Shown in pieces: positions 26,076 to 34,722 of a DNA stretch of 64,000 bases; position 1 is the stretch's first letter; the number at the start of each line of letters is the position of its first letter. A model generated the notes under the pieces. That model searched no databases. It had not been told where the DNA came from and saw only the letters and a list, made by a program, of their open reading frames with translations. A program made the position numbers and the translations under genes. Origin of the DNA: Akkermansiaceae bacterium UBA6138 (lineage in GTDB: Bacteria; Verrucomicrobiota; Verrucomicrobiia; Verrucomicrobiales; DEV007); assembly GCA_002422425.1 (NCBI GenBank), contig DIVG01000060.1, forward strand, positions 35,349 through 99,348. The letters are read 5' to 3'.

Positions 26076-26852
26076 ATGGAACTTCTTGAGCTGGAAAATC
26101 TCACTTTGAAGCGAGCGCCTCTGCGTCGGTTCCGCTCTCATGCGGAGGGTGAGGCCCTTGTTGATGATCTGAGTCTCATGTTGCCTTCGGGGGCCAGTAT
26201 TGGTATAGTAGGAGAGGACAGGGGCGGTCTCCTGGCCCTGACTTTCGCTATTTTGAAGCTCGGGAGGGTCGCTGCGGGCAGAATCGTCTTCGGCGGGATT
26301 GATCTTACCTCTCTATCGGAGCGGCGTTTTCGCCCCGTCCGCCGTCGGCTTCAGGCGGTCTTTCCCGATCACTTCGGGCAGCTGACCCCCAATCTGACAA
26401 TTGACGCCACGTTTCGCGAGGTTCTCGCGGTCTGGCACGGACGCGAGTCACGTTCGCAGTGGCGCCTGCGGATCGAGGACGTCATGATTGCCTGCGGGTT
26501 GCCCGAAGCGGTCCGGCATCTTTACCCCTTCGAACTTGATCTTGTCGAGCGCCAGCAGGTTGTTCTCGCCCGCGTGCTTCTGACGGGTCCTGAGCTCCTT
26601 ATTTGCCACGGGGTGACCGAGGGGCTCGATGCGGTGCAGCAGGGAGAGTTGCTAAATCTCGTAAAACGCCTCAGAGGGGAATTCGGTTTCGCGCTGGCGG
26701 TGATGACCGATGACCTCGCGGTGGCCTGCCACCTGGGCGATGACATCGCCGTTATCCACCGCGGACAGCTCGTCGAGTCAGGGACGGCCGAGGCGCTTGT
26801 TCACCGTCCGCAACATGACTTCACCCGACGTCTCGTGAAGTGCACTGCGTGA
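26076..26852 (+). CDS. ABC-transporter ATPase homologue with all nucleotide-binding motifs lost
   Basis: The protein is 258 aa and collinear with oligopeptide-transporter ATPases of the OppF/DppF type, including VFxDxFGxLTPNLTI, GxxLLxxxxxxxGLDxxxQxELLxLVKxL and the closing HRGQLVESGTAEALVHRPQHDFTRRLV. The motifs themselves are destroyed. Walker A is GEDRGGLLA (46-54) with no Lys or Ser/Thr. The Q-loop glutamine is P97. The LSGGQ signature is ELDLVER. Walker B is LLICHGV (174-180) without the Asp and catalytic Glu. The H-loop histidine is D212. The frame is intact and codon use normal, so it looks like a kept, non-ATPase protein. rodA follows 15 nt later. Confidence 0.8.
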   Translation: MELLELENLTLKRAPLRRFRSHAEGEALVDDLSLMLPSGASIGIVGEDRGGLLALTFAILKLGRVAAGRIVFGGIDLTSLSERRFRPVRRRLQAVFPDHFGQLTPNLTIDATFREVLAVWHGRESRSQWRLRIEDVMIACGLPEAVRHLYPFELDLVERQQVVLARVLLTGPELLICHGVTEGLDAVQQGELLNLVKRLRGEFGFALAVMTDDLAVACHLGDDIAVIHRGQLVESGTAEALVHRPQHDFTRRLVKCTA

Positions 26853-26867
26853 GGGGCAAAAAAGAAC

Positions 26868-28049
26868 ATGACCCCGCTTTTTCGCAAATTCATCGGACTC
26901 AACTGGTTGCTTTTCGCCAATATCATCGCTTTGATGATTTTTGGAGTCTTCGCCATTTACAGCGCCTGCTGGATGCGCGATCAGCCGGGGCTCGCGGGGA
27001 AGTGGCGTGACCAGGTCTACTGGATGCTGATCGGGCTGGTCTTCTACTTCGCGGCCAGCCTCATCGACTATAAATGGGTCCGTTTTCTGGGGATTCCTTT
27101 CTATGTCGGGGCGACGGGGCTGCTGATCTATACGACTTTTTTCGGAATTGAGATTAACGGGACAAGAGCCTGGCTCGATTTCGGTCCGGTCCTTTTGCAG
27201 CCTTCGCAGCTCGCCATTGCCGGCGGAGTCATTGCGCTCGCGCTCGCGCTCTGCACTCTGCATAAGTGGCATCCCGTTTTTCGCAGTTCCTTTGTGAGAC
27301 TAATTGTGACCGGGATCATCGCCCTGATCCCTTTTGTTTTTGTTCTTTTGCAGGGGGACTTCGGTTCGGCTCTGGTCTGGGTCCCCGTTTACGGGGCAAT
27401 GGTCCTGATTGGAAATATCCCGATTCGATACCTCATTGTCATCACGCTCTCGGTAACGATGTTCCTTCCTTTTGCTTTCTTTTTCGGGCTGAAAGAATAT
27501 CAGAAAAAACGGATCACCACCCAGATCGAGATGCTCCAGGGGAAAAAGGTCAACGTCCTCGCCGAGGCCTACAGCGCCTACAATAATCTCCTGGCGATAG
27601 GGAGCGGGGGCTGGGGAGGGAAGGGGTTCAAAAATCCCGAGACGGTGAATAACAAAGGCTTCATTTCACCTGATACGGCAATCAATGATTTCATTTTCCC
27701 GGTCCTCGCCGAGGAACACGGATTTCGTGGCAGTCTCCTCATGCTGGGGGGCTTCATGCTGCTGCTGCTTCAATGTATTTATGTGGCGTTTTACAGTCGC
27801 GATCTCATGGGGCGCCTTCTCGTCGTGGGTGTCGTTGGATTATTGTTCGCCCATATTTATCAAAATGTGGGAATGAACCTGTTGATCATGCCTATCACCG
27901 GAATTCCCCTGCCTCTGATCAGTTACGGCGGGACTTTTACGATTGTGATTCTTTTTCTCCTGGGAGTGGTCCAGAGTGTCTGGGTTCACCGTATCGACCT
28001 TGAGACCAAGCCGGAACGAGCCGCTCTTGAGATTGAGCATCTCGACTAA
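26868..28049 (+). CDS. rodA: RodA/FtsW-family (SEDS) peptidoglycan glycosyltransferase
   Basis: This is a multi-pass membrane protein of 393 aa with about ten hydrophobic segments. It shows the SEDS blocks GTRAWLDFGPVLLQPSQLA, QGDFGSALVWVPV, IGSGGWGGKGF, SPDTAINDFIFPVLAEEHGF (with the catalytic-loop acidic residues) and GMNLLIMPITGIPLPLISYGG. The NDFIFPVLAEE block and overall length favour RodA, the elongation enzyme, over FtsW. The MreBCD genes and a class B penicillin-binding protein are not in the window. It follows the dead-ABC gene by 15 nt and probably shares its transcript. Confidence 0.9.
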   Translation: MTPLFRKFIGLNWLLFANIIALMIFGVFAIYSACWMRDQPGLAGKWRDQVYWMLIGLVFYFAASLIDYKWVRFLGIPFYVGATGLLIYTTFFGIEINGTRAWLDFGPVLLQPSQLAIAGGVIALALALCTLHKWHPVFRSSFVRLIVTGIIALIPFVFVLLQGDFGSALVWVPVYGAMVLIGNIPIRYLIVITLSVTMFLPFAFFFGLKEYQKKRITTQIEMLQGKKVNVLAEAYSAYNNLLAIGSGGWGGKGFKNPETVNNKGFISPDTAINDFIFPVLAEEHGFRGSLLMLGGFMLLLLQCIYVAFYSRDLMGRLLVVGVVGLLFAHIYQNVGMNLLIMPITGIPLPLISYGGTFTIVILFLLGVVQSVWVHRIDLETKPERAALEIEHLD

Positions 28050-28140
28050 GCGGGCCTGACCTTCCGGGAAAGGCGCGCCGAAATCGATTTGCAGGCTTGA
28101 ACTGGCGTCGCAGCCCATGTAAGCATAGAACTCCCCTTAA

Positions 28141-29197
28141 ATGATCGAAGCCAGGAACCTCACGAAACGTTATGCCGGACGGACCGCTGTCGATGCCGTC
28201 TCGTTCGACGTCGGCAAGGGGGAAATTGTCGGGTTCCTAGGGCCGAACGGGGCGGGAAAAAGCACGACTTTGCGCATGCTGACCTGCTTCCTTTCCGCGT
28301 CGGAGGGAACGGCGACGGTGGCAGGCTACGACATCTACGAGGATTCCATCGAGGTCCGTCGCCGCGTTGGTTATATGCCGGAGAATGTCCCGCTCTATCC
28401 CGATATGCGAGTCGAAGAGTATCTGCGTTTCCGGGCCCGCATCAAGGGGCTCGGGTGGCGGGCAGCGCCCCGGGCGGTAGGTGAAGCGATGGACATCTGC
28501 AGCCTCTCCGGAGTTGAGAAAAAGATGATCTCGACTCTTTCGAAGGGCTATAAGCAGCGCGTCGGTCTCGCCGATGCCCTTGTGAACAAACCTGAATTGC
28601 TCATCCTCGATGAGCCCACCAACGGTCTCGATCCGAATCAGATCAGGCAATCGAGAGAACTCATCAAGCGTCTTGGTGAGCGCCATACCATTCTTATCTC
28701 CACTCACATTCTCTCCGAGGTTGAGATGACATGCGGCCGTGTCATCATTATCGATCGTGGTCACATTCGTGCGTCCGATTCCCCGCAGAATCTCATTCGC
28801 CGCCTGCGCAGGCCCGGCTCGGTCATCCTTGAGCTCAAAGGGAGGGTTGAGCCGGCAAAGGTCGCGATCGAGGCGATCGAGGGGGTCGAAGCGGTGAGTG
28901 TTATCCATGAGCGAGGCGGCTGGGTCTCTTTCTCTATTGCAACAGACCCGCTTGTGGATGTGCGTGAGGATCTTTTTGCCCTTGTGCAAAAAGAAAAGTG
29001 GAGCATTCGCGAGCTGGCGAGTCGGGCCGCCTCGCTCGAAGACGCTTTCGTTGATATTCTCCAGCAGTCTCCCGGGTCCGCTGTTGGTCGTGGAGATACC
29101 CCGGTTCGTCACTCCGAAGAGGGCACCGCGATGGTCGGGGTTACCGAAAGAAAAGGCAGCGAAGCCGACCGTGACGACCCGCCCCCCCCCCCGTTGA
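28141..29197 (+). CDS. ABC transporter ATP-binding protein (GldA-like); reading frame past a C-11 run is doubtful
   Basis: The ATPase has Walker A GPNGAGKST (34-42), signature LSKGYKQRVGLADAL (133-147), Walker B LLILDEPTNGLDP (153-165) and the H-loop STHILSEVE. A C-terminal regulatory segment follows to about 310. The sequence as given reads on to 29634 (493 codons), but the last 140 residues overlap the next gene in another frame and look like noise. Just before that overlap is a run of eleven C (29182-29192). One C fewer would end the protein at TGA 29195-29197 (about 352 aa); one more would end it at 29210. Either length leaves the usual short gap to the permease gene, so I end the feature there. 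Confidence 0.8.
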
Positions 29198-29239
29198 GTC
29201 CGAGGGCTGAATCCTCCCGGCCTCCTTCTGCTCACCATT

Positions 29240-29995
29240 ATGCGTGCCTTTTTTATCCTTTTCGGCAAAGAACTGAGGTCGTTTTTCTTTTCGCCGCTTG
29301 CCTATGTGGTGATGGCGCTTTTTACTTTTTTGAACGGGTGGCTTTTCATCAGCATGGTGAAAGCGATGCAGTTGCAGGTGAGTCCGAGAAGTCTCATTTA
29401 CAATCTGTTTTCCTCGGGCTGGTTCTGGATGGGGTATTTCATTCTCTTCCCTCTCATCACCATGCGCCTCTTTGCCGACGAGCGCAAAATGGGGACGATC
29501 GAGGGTCTTCTCACCGCGCCGGTGCGCACTTCGGAAGTGGTTCTTGCCAAATATGCCGCGTCCGTTGTTGTTTACATCGTGATCGTGGCCCCTGTTTTCC
29601 TCTTTTTTCCGCTCTTTCAGGCGGTCACCGGTGAAGCCGCCGCCTTCCACCAAGGGGCGGTCTGGGGTAGCGCGCTGGGGTTGCTTCTTGTCGGCTTTTT
29701 CAACGTCGCGATCGGAACTCTTGCTTCGGCTCTGACTGCCAATCAACTCATTGCCGCAATGCTCACCTTCGTCTTTGTTATGCTGCATTATTTCCTCGGG
29801 TTCCTCCAGAACTTCGGAATGATACCCGGTTCCACCTGGACCGCAGGGATGGCCTATTTTTCGACGACGGAACACATTCAGTCGCTCAGCGAGGGGCTCA
29901 TTGACAGCCGTCCGGTGATTTATTATCTCAGCTTCAGCGCCGTGCTCCTTGCCTTTACTCATCTGGTTATCGAGTCGAGGAAGTGGCGTGTCTGA
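29240..29995 (+). CDS. ABC-2 type permease (GldF-like)
   Basis: The protein is 251 aa with six hydrophobic segments and the ABC-2 signature LITMRLFADERKMGTIEGLLTAPVRTSEVVLAKYAA. This is the permease of the exporter whose ATPase is encoded just upstream. The order ATPase, permease, GldG-like auxiliary protein is that of GldAFG of Bacteroidota and of the broader NosFY-like group. The substrate is unknown, and no gliding genes are nearby. Confidence 0.92.
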   Translation: MRAFFILFGKELRSFFFSPLAYVVMALFTFLNGWLFISMVKAMQLQVSPRSLIYNLFSSGWFWMGYFILFPLITMRLFADERKMGTIEGLLTAPVRTSEVVLAKYAASVVVYIVIVAPVFLFFPLFQAVTGEAAAFHQGAVWGSALGLLLVGFFNVAIGTLASALTANQLIAAMLTFVFVMLHYFLGFLQNFGMIPGSTWTAGMAYFSTTEHIQSLSEGLIDSRPVIYYLSFSAVLLAFTHLVIESRKWRV

Positions 29996-30023
29996 TGCGT
30001 AACGCCGGTAAGGGAAATTGAGA

Positions 30024-31556
30024 ATGGGGAAGCAGAAACTACAGCCATCAAAAAAGGAAGCCGGGCGGCTCGGCAAGGCCGGAGAAGCCGTCCTGTCCAT
30101 GACCGGTCGGCGTCTTCAGCGTTATCGCACTGCGGCTCTCGTGTCGGTTCAGGCGGTGCTTATTTTCATTGTTTTCCTCCAGGTGAATTACCTCAGTTGC
30201 CGACGGCACGTGACGTGGGACCTCACGCAAAATCGCCGTTTCACCGTGTCTGATACGACGAAAAATTACCTCCAGAGCCTCGGGGGCGAAGTTCGTCTAG
30301 TGATGGCGTTCCTCGGCACATCGGAGTTGCACTCGGAGGCCAAAGGTCTCATTGCCGAATACGACCGCATCGGAGGGGATGCCGTCTCGGCGGAGTATCT
30401 CGATCTGAGTCGCAGCCGCTCGCGGATCGCCGAGTTGAAGGACAAACACCAACTCCAGTTCAGCGGAGATCAGATCGTGATCTTCGGTGAATCGGGTCGT
30501 ATCAAAACAGTGAATGCCGAAGAGCTCGTCAATCGCGATGCCAACTCGGGCCGGGTTATTGAGTTCAAAGGCGAGGAGGTCATCACTGCCGCGATCCTCG
30601 AAGTTACCGAGCAGAAGCAGCGCAAGATTTACCTCGTCACCGGGGATCGCCGCGCCGACGAACTGATCCCTATTGCCGCCCAGCTTCAGCCACTTGCCAA
30701 TGCTCAGAATGCCCGTCTCGAAGGGCTTGGCCTCGAGGGTCGCGAAGAAATTCCCGAGGATGCTGACGCCCTCTTTTTCCCGGGCAATTCGGACGATCTG
30801 ACCGAACGCGAGCTCGCCATGGTGAGGGCCTACTGGGAGGGCCGGCGCGGGGGGCTTGTTCTTTTTCTTGACCCGACAGCGGAGACTCCGGTGTTGAATT
30901 CGATGTTGCGCGAGCACGGTGTTGCGCCCCGTGCGGATCGGGTTCTCAGCGTCGTCAGTATCCCCGGGGTGGCTGCCCGGAAGACCTACGACGTTCCTAT
31001 TTCGCTCTTGCCGGGGCAGGGGCCGACCCGTGACCTGCCTGCGCTCTCGACGAGGCTGACGGGGCAGACCCAGTCGATCGAGGTGCTTTTTGAGGATGAC
31101 CTCCTCCATGCCGAGAATATCAGGCCGTTTCCGCTCATGATTGCCGCGACGGGTTTTTGGGGAGAGACGGATTTTCAGGCCGAAGAAATTTCATTCAATC
31201 CGGGGGTGGATCGCGGTCAGCCCGATCCTGTTTTTACCGCCGCGTCGGTGGAAAAGGGTGTTCAGGGCGATCCCGGTCTTCTCCAGGGCTCAAGCCGTCT
31301 CGTCGTCGTAGGCAATGCCAACCTCATCTCGCCGACGGGGAATTCCGCCAAGGTCGCGGTTGATTTCACGATGGCATCGCTCAATTGGGTCATGAACCGC
31401 GAGGAGTTGATCGGTATTTCGCCCCGTCGGCCGACTTTTTTCACCCTCAGCATCAGCCCCGATAAAGTTGCCTTTTTACAGTCCCTCCTCATCATGGTTC
31501 TGCCCGGGGCGACCGTGATCCTGGGCGGGTTTGTCTGGATGCGGCGCCGTGCCTAG
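30024..31556 (+). CDS. GldG-like ABC transporter auxiliary protein
   Basis: The protein is about 510 aa. One membrane segment lies near the N-terminus (about 38-58; TAALVSVQAVLIFIVFLQVNYLS) and another at the C-terminus (about 490-508). Between them is an extracytoplasmic Gldg-type region with the family opening TWDLTQNRRFTVSDTTKNYLQSL and the ITAAILEVTEQKQRKIYLVTGD block. ATG 30024 has AAGGG about 10 nt upstream and is preferred to TTG 30018. The protein partners the permease encoded 28 nt upstream. Confidence 0.88.
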   Translation: MGKQKLQPSKKEAGRLGKAGEAVLSMTGRRLQRYRTAALVSVQAVLIFIVFLQVNYLSCRRHVTWDLTQNRRFTVSDTTKNYLQSLGGEVRLVMAFLGTSELHSEAKGLIAEYDRIGGDAVSAEYLDLSRSRSRIAELKDKHQLQFSGDQIVIFGESGRIKTVNAEELVNRDANSGRVIEFKGEEVITAAILEVTEQKQRKIYLVTGDRRADELIPIAAQLQPLANAQNARLEGLGLEGREEIPEDADALFFPGNSDDLTERELAMVRAYWEGRRGGLVLFLDPTAETPVLNSMLREHGVAPRADRVLSVVSIPGVAARKTYDVPISLLPGQGPTRDLPALSTRLTGQTQSIEVLFEDDLLHAENIRPFPLMIAATGFWGETDFQAEEISFNPGVDRGQPDPVFTAASVEKGVQGDPGLLQGSSRLVVVGNANLISPTGNSAKVAVDFTMASLNWVMNREELIGISPRRPTFFTLSISPDKVAFLQSLLIMVLPGATVILGGFVWMRRRA

Positions 31557-31562
31557 AACGAC

Positions 31563-33467
31563 ATGAGACTCACTACCACTGCTATCTTGGCCGCGACCGC
31601 GATCGCTCTCGCCATTGCAACCCGTTTTGTGGATCGTGAACCATCTTCGGGCAAGCGTGCTGCGGCGCGTGCCAATGTGCTGCTGCGCCTCGCGCCGGAG
31701 GAGATCGATCAGGTTGTCATCGAAAAGGCGGGCACAAAGACGGTCCTGACGAAACGCGAGGGTTTCTGGTATTTTACCGAGCCACAGGAAGATCGCGTTG
31801 ATACCGTCGCTTTTTTATCACTGTTGGATAAGCTCAATCATCTGGGTGTCGTCGATACGATTACCGGAGATGACGTCGAGATGACAGACGAGCAGATCGG
31901 GCTGCGTGGCAATGGTGCCATCCGCGTGACGCTCTCAGGTGAGAACGGCCAAGGTGGCGGTAAGGTCGAGGAGGTCATTACTCTCGGGTCAGAGTCGCCG
32001 CGCACCGATTCCATTTACGTTCGCCGTGACAGTGGCGGCGGCGGCACTTTTGTTGTCGCAGGGAACCCGCGTGCCTGGCTTGAGAACCCGCTTGAGTTGC
32101 TTCGTGATCGTCGCGTCCTCGGGGTTCCGGTCGAGGCGGTGGTGCAACTGGTGATTCACCGGGCAACCGGGCAGGTGGCTCTGCAGCGACGTGTCACCCC
32201 GCCCCTGCAGGACTGGGCCCTGATCGAGCCGATCCGCGCCTGGGCAAACCGCGAGGTCCTCGACCAGCTTCTTGCCTCCCTTGGTGCGTTGCGTATAGAG
32301 GAGGTCGTCGTCGATGGAGTCGCCGACGAGCCGGTCCCGGTCCCGCTGCCCGGGAACGCGGCAGTGCTGCTGTTCCAAGTCCACGGAGTTGAGAAACCGC
32401 TCACGGTTTATCTGAAGGAGGTCGCCGAGGCCGGGGAGGGGAGCGCGCCGCTCGTCGAGGTCCGTGTTTCCGACCGACCTCTCGTATACCGGCTTCGGAC
32501 CGATCTCCTCACCAAGCTGCCCGAGTCGGCCAACGACCTCCGTGACCGCACCCTCGCGCGGATTCCGATGCAGTATCTCGATACGATCACGGTGCAGAGC
32601 CGCATCGACCCTCTCGTGTATTTGAAGGCCGACCGCTCGGCGGAGAATCCCGCCTGGACGGTGAAGTTGAATAACAAACTTGTTCCCGCGAATTTCGCCG
32701 AGGTCTCAGCTCTCGTGAACGCGGTGAACGACGCGGCAATTCGCGAGTTTACCTCGGATTCGGCGGAGAACCCGGCCGACTACGGACTTAATCCTCCTGC
32801 CCGTCGGGTGATCTTTAATCTCCTCTTCCCCGGAGCGCCGCTCCCTGATGGTAGTCCCGGACAGGTCCGGGAAATATCACGCGTGCTTAATCTGGGGTGG
32901 CGCGAGGGCGATGAGGAGCGTCTTTATGCAAATTTTGAGGGGGAGCCCTACGTCTACCAGCTTGATCCCTCTTTTGTAACCCATATCCCGACCCACCCGA
33001 TCAAGTGGCGTTCGCTCAGTGTTTTAACGTTCAATCCGATGCACCTGAAGTCGATCACGAGGGAGATGCCTGAAAAGGAAAATCTTAAGCTCGATTACGA
33101 CTATCGTCGCGATCAGTGGGCGGCCTCCCGCAGCGGCGTCGAGATCACTGCCAGTCTTGATATTCCCTCGGCGCGGCGGCTCAGGGACAGGCTGGGTTCC
33201 CTCACCGCGAGCGGCTGGTATTTGTCTCTTGGTCCCGCTTACGAGGCGCTCGAGACGCCGACGGCGCAGTTCAAGATTGTGACTGTCGAGCTTGATCGGG
33301 CGACTAATGAACCTATCGAGGTAACAAAGGTTCTCAAGTTCGCGCCAGCTTCGGCAAACTTGTATTTCGGTCGTATTGAAGGGGCCCCGGACGTGTTTTT
33401 TCTCGATCACGAGGTTTATCGCGACCTGATCCGTCCCGTAACCACGGCGCGGTTTTCCAATCCCTGA
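31563..33467 (+). CDS. DUF4340 protein of the GldG-like operon
   Basis: The protein is 634 aa with one N-terminal membrane segment (about 5-22). DUF4340 repeats follow, recognisable from IDQVVIEKAGTKTVLTKREGFWYFTEPQEDRVDTVAFLSLLDKLNHL and the WTVKLNNKLVPANFAEVSALVNAVND unit. The family is regularly found after GldG-like proteins in Verrucomicrobia, Bacteroidota and Deltaproteobacteria. It is probably an extracytoplasmic accessory of the ABC exporter. It lies 6 nt after the GldG-like gene. Confidence 0.87.
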   Translation: MRLTTTAILAATAIALAIATRFVDREPSSGKRAAARANVLLRLAPEEIDQVVIEKAGTKTVLTKREGFWYFTEPQEDRVDTVAFLSLLDKLNHLGVVDTITGDDVEMTDEQIGLRGNGAIRVTLSGENGQGGGKVEEVITLGSESPRTDSIYVRRDSGGGGTFVVAGNPRAWLENPLELLRDRRVLGVPVEAVVQLVIHRATGQVALQRRVTPPLQDWALIEPIRAWANREVLDQLLASLGALRIEEVVVDGVADEPVPVPLPGNAAVLLFQVHGVEKPLTVYLKEVAEAGEGSAPLVEVRVSDRPLVYRLRTDLLTKLPESANDLRDRTLARIPMQYLDTITVQSRIDPLVYLKADRSAENPAWTVKLNNKLVPANFAEVSALVNAVNDAAIREFTSDSAENPADYGLNPPARRVIFNLLFPGAPLPDGSPGQVREISRVLNLGWREGDEERLYANFEGEPYVYQLDPSFVTHIPTHPIKWRSLSVLTFNPMHLKSITREMPEKENLKLDYDYRRDQWAASRSGVEITASLDIPSARRLRDRLGSLTASGWYLSLGPAYEALETPTAQFKIVTVELDRATNEPIEVTKVLKFAPASANLYFGRIEGAPDVFFLDHEVYRDLIRPVTTARFSNP

Positions 33468-33473
33468 GGTGCC

Positions 33474-34181
33474 ATGGGCTCCATGCTCCATTCGGGCTTG
33501 CCGGTTGCGTTGTCGGTTCTGCTGGGCTCCTGTTCCGCCGAGAGGCCGGCTGATCCCCCGTTTGCCCGACCACCCGCCGAAGCGTCTCTCGGATCAGTTC
33601 GTGATACAGGCGTGTTTGCGCAGGTCTGTGCCTCGTGTCACGGGCCCGGCGGCGAGGGCAGAGAAGAACTCTTCAGCCCGTCGATCGCGGGGCTGCCGGC
33701 CTGGTATACCGAAGAGCAATTGCGTAAATTTCGCGGTGGGCTGCGCGGGTTTCATCGCGAAGATATCCCCGGCCAGCAGATGCGGGCGGTCTCCCTGACC
33801 CTGTCCCAGGAGCAGATAAGTGAGGTTGCCGCGCTCGTCGCGGAGATGCCTATGGTTTCTACGGGGGCCCCGCCCGACGGGGCTGATATCGAAAGGGGGC
33901 GCTTTCATTTCGCCAACACCTGTATGGAATGTCACCGCTACAACGGCATGGGCGAGGTCGTCTTTCACAGCGCCCCGCTCATTTCGTTAAACCGGAGCTA
34001 CCTGAAGCGTCAGCTCATGAATTACCGATCCGGGTGGCGCGGAGCTGATCCGGGCGATCTCTACGGCCACAAAATGGTCGGGATCGCCGCCCGTCTCAGC
34101 GATGCGGAGATTGACCGTCTCGTCGATTATATCGGTGCCCTCGCTCATGGCGATGATCCCCGAAGGGCGAGGGAGAAGTGA
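33474..34181 (+). CDS. Diheme cytochrome c lipoprotein
   Basis: The protein is 235 aa. A lipoprotein signal with lipobox LLGSC (C20) is followed by two class I cytochrome c domains: CASCH (C52, C55, H56) and CMECH (C150, C153, H154). The domain pair resembles the cytochrome c4 family used as electron shuttles to terminal oxidases. It lies 6 nt after the DUF4340 gene with a GAGGTG ribosome site just upstream of ATG 33474, so it seems to belong to the same operon; a link between the exporter and electron transfer is not known. Confidence 0.88.
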   Translation: MGSMLHSGLPVALSVLLGSCSAERPADPPFARPPAEASLGSVRDTGVFAQVCASCHGPGGEGREELFSPSIAGLPAWYTEEQLRKFRGGLRGFHREDIPGQQMRAVSLTLSQEQISEVAALVAEMPMVSTGAPPDGADIERGRFHFANTCMECHRYNGMGEVVFHSAPLISLNRSYLKRQLMNYRSGWRGADPGDLYGHKMVGIAARLSDAEIDRLVDYIGALAHGDDPRRAREK

Positions 34182-34247
34182 TGAGGCAGGTTGCCGGGAA
34201 GTCAATAATCGACTTGATTCCTCGCTAACCTGACTCAATCTTTGGCG

Positions 34248-34592
34248 ATGAATCGACTCTCCCTTGGTTTCCTCTACGTCATTGGTGTCACCTGGCTTCT
34301 CTGTGAAGTATGCGTGACTGCCAGCAGCGGCAACTGGACTCCTCTGTGGCTCTATCTTGCGGGTTTTACGGTCATGTTTGCCGTTCTTGGTTGTCTCCCG
34401 CTCTCGACGAAAGCGATTGAGATAGCCGGTCCGATTTTTTCTATTCTCATCGGTGCCGGGATCCTCGCCTACGGGCTGGAAGCTTTTGGCGGCAGTTTCA
34501 TTGGCGGGGCTGTCCGGACGGTTGGCGGCCTCTCCCTCGTCGCCCTCGGCGTGATCGGCTTCTCCTACCGTAAGTCGGAAGAGGCTCATTGA
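34248..34592 (+). CDS. Small multi-pass membrane protein, unknown
   Basis: The protein is 114 aa from ATG 34248. Three or four hydrophobic segments fill most of it (about 5-24, 32-52, 60-82 and 88-108), ending in a charged tail (YRKSEEAH). I do not recognise a family. It follows the diheme cytochrome by 66 nt and has a hairpin directly after its stop codon. Confidence 0.6.
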   Translation: MNRLSLGFLYVIGVTWLLCEVCVTASSGNWTPLWLYLAGFTVMFAVLGCLPLSTKAIEIAGPIFSILIGAGILAYGLEAFGGSFIGGAVRTVGGLSLVALGVIGFSYRKSEEAH

Positions 34593-34616
34593 TCCTCGTG
34601 ATACTTCACGGGGATC
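34591..34616 (+). terminator. Strong hairpin directly after the small membrane protein gene
   Basis: GATCCTCGTGA (34591-34601) pairs with TCACGGGGATC (34606-34616) over 11 bp (one G-T pair) around a 4-nt loop, overlapping the stop codon. There is no T run after it, so it may be a processing or stability hairpin and not a classical terminator. It separates this gene from the convergent dipeptidase gene. Confidence 0.5.
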
Positions 34617-34722
34617 GATTCGGGAGGTTACTCCTGCGTATTTTCCCGTATGGTTCGGCCCCCGTCTCAGGGGGGAGTTCTTCCCTGCCTGGGCGGCTGC
34701 TGTGGAGCGCGCCACGCTTCCA

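Noticed and set aside
28141..29634. Single 497-residue ATPase as a genuine long protein
   Set aside because: The last 140 residues overlap the permease in another frame, lack similarity to ATPase domains and start right after an 11-C run.
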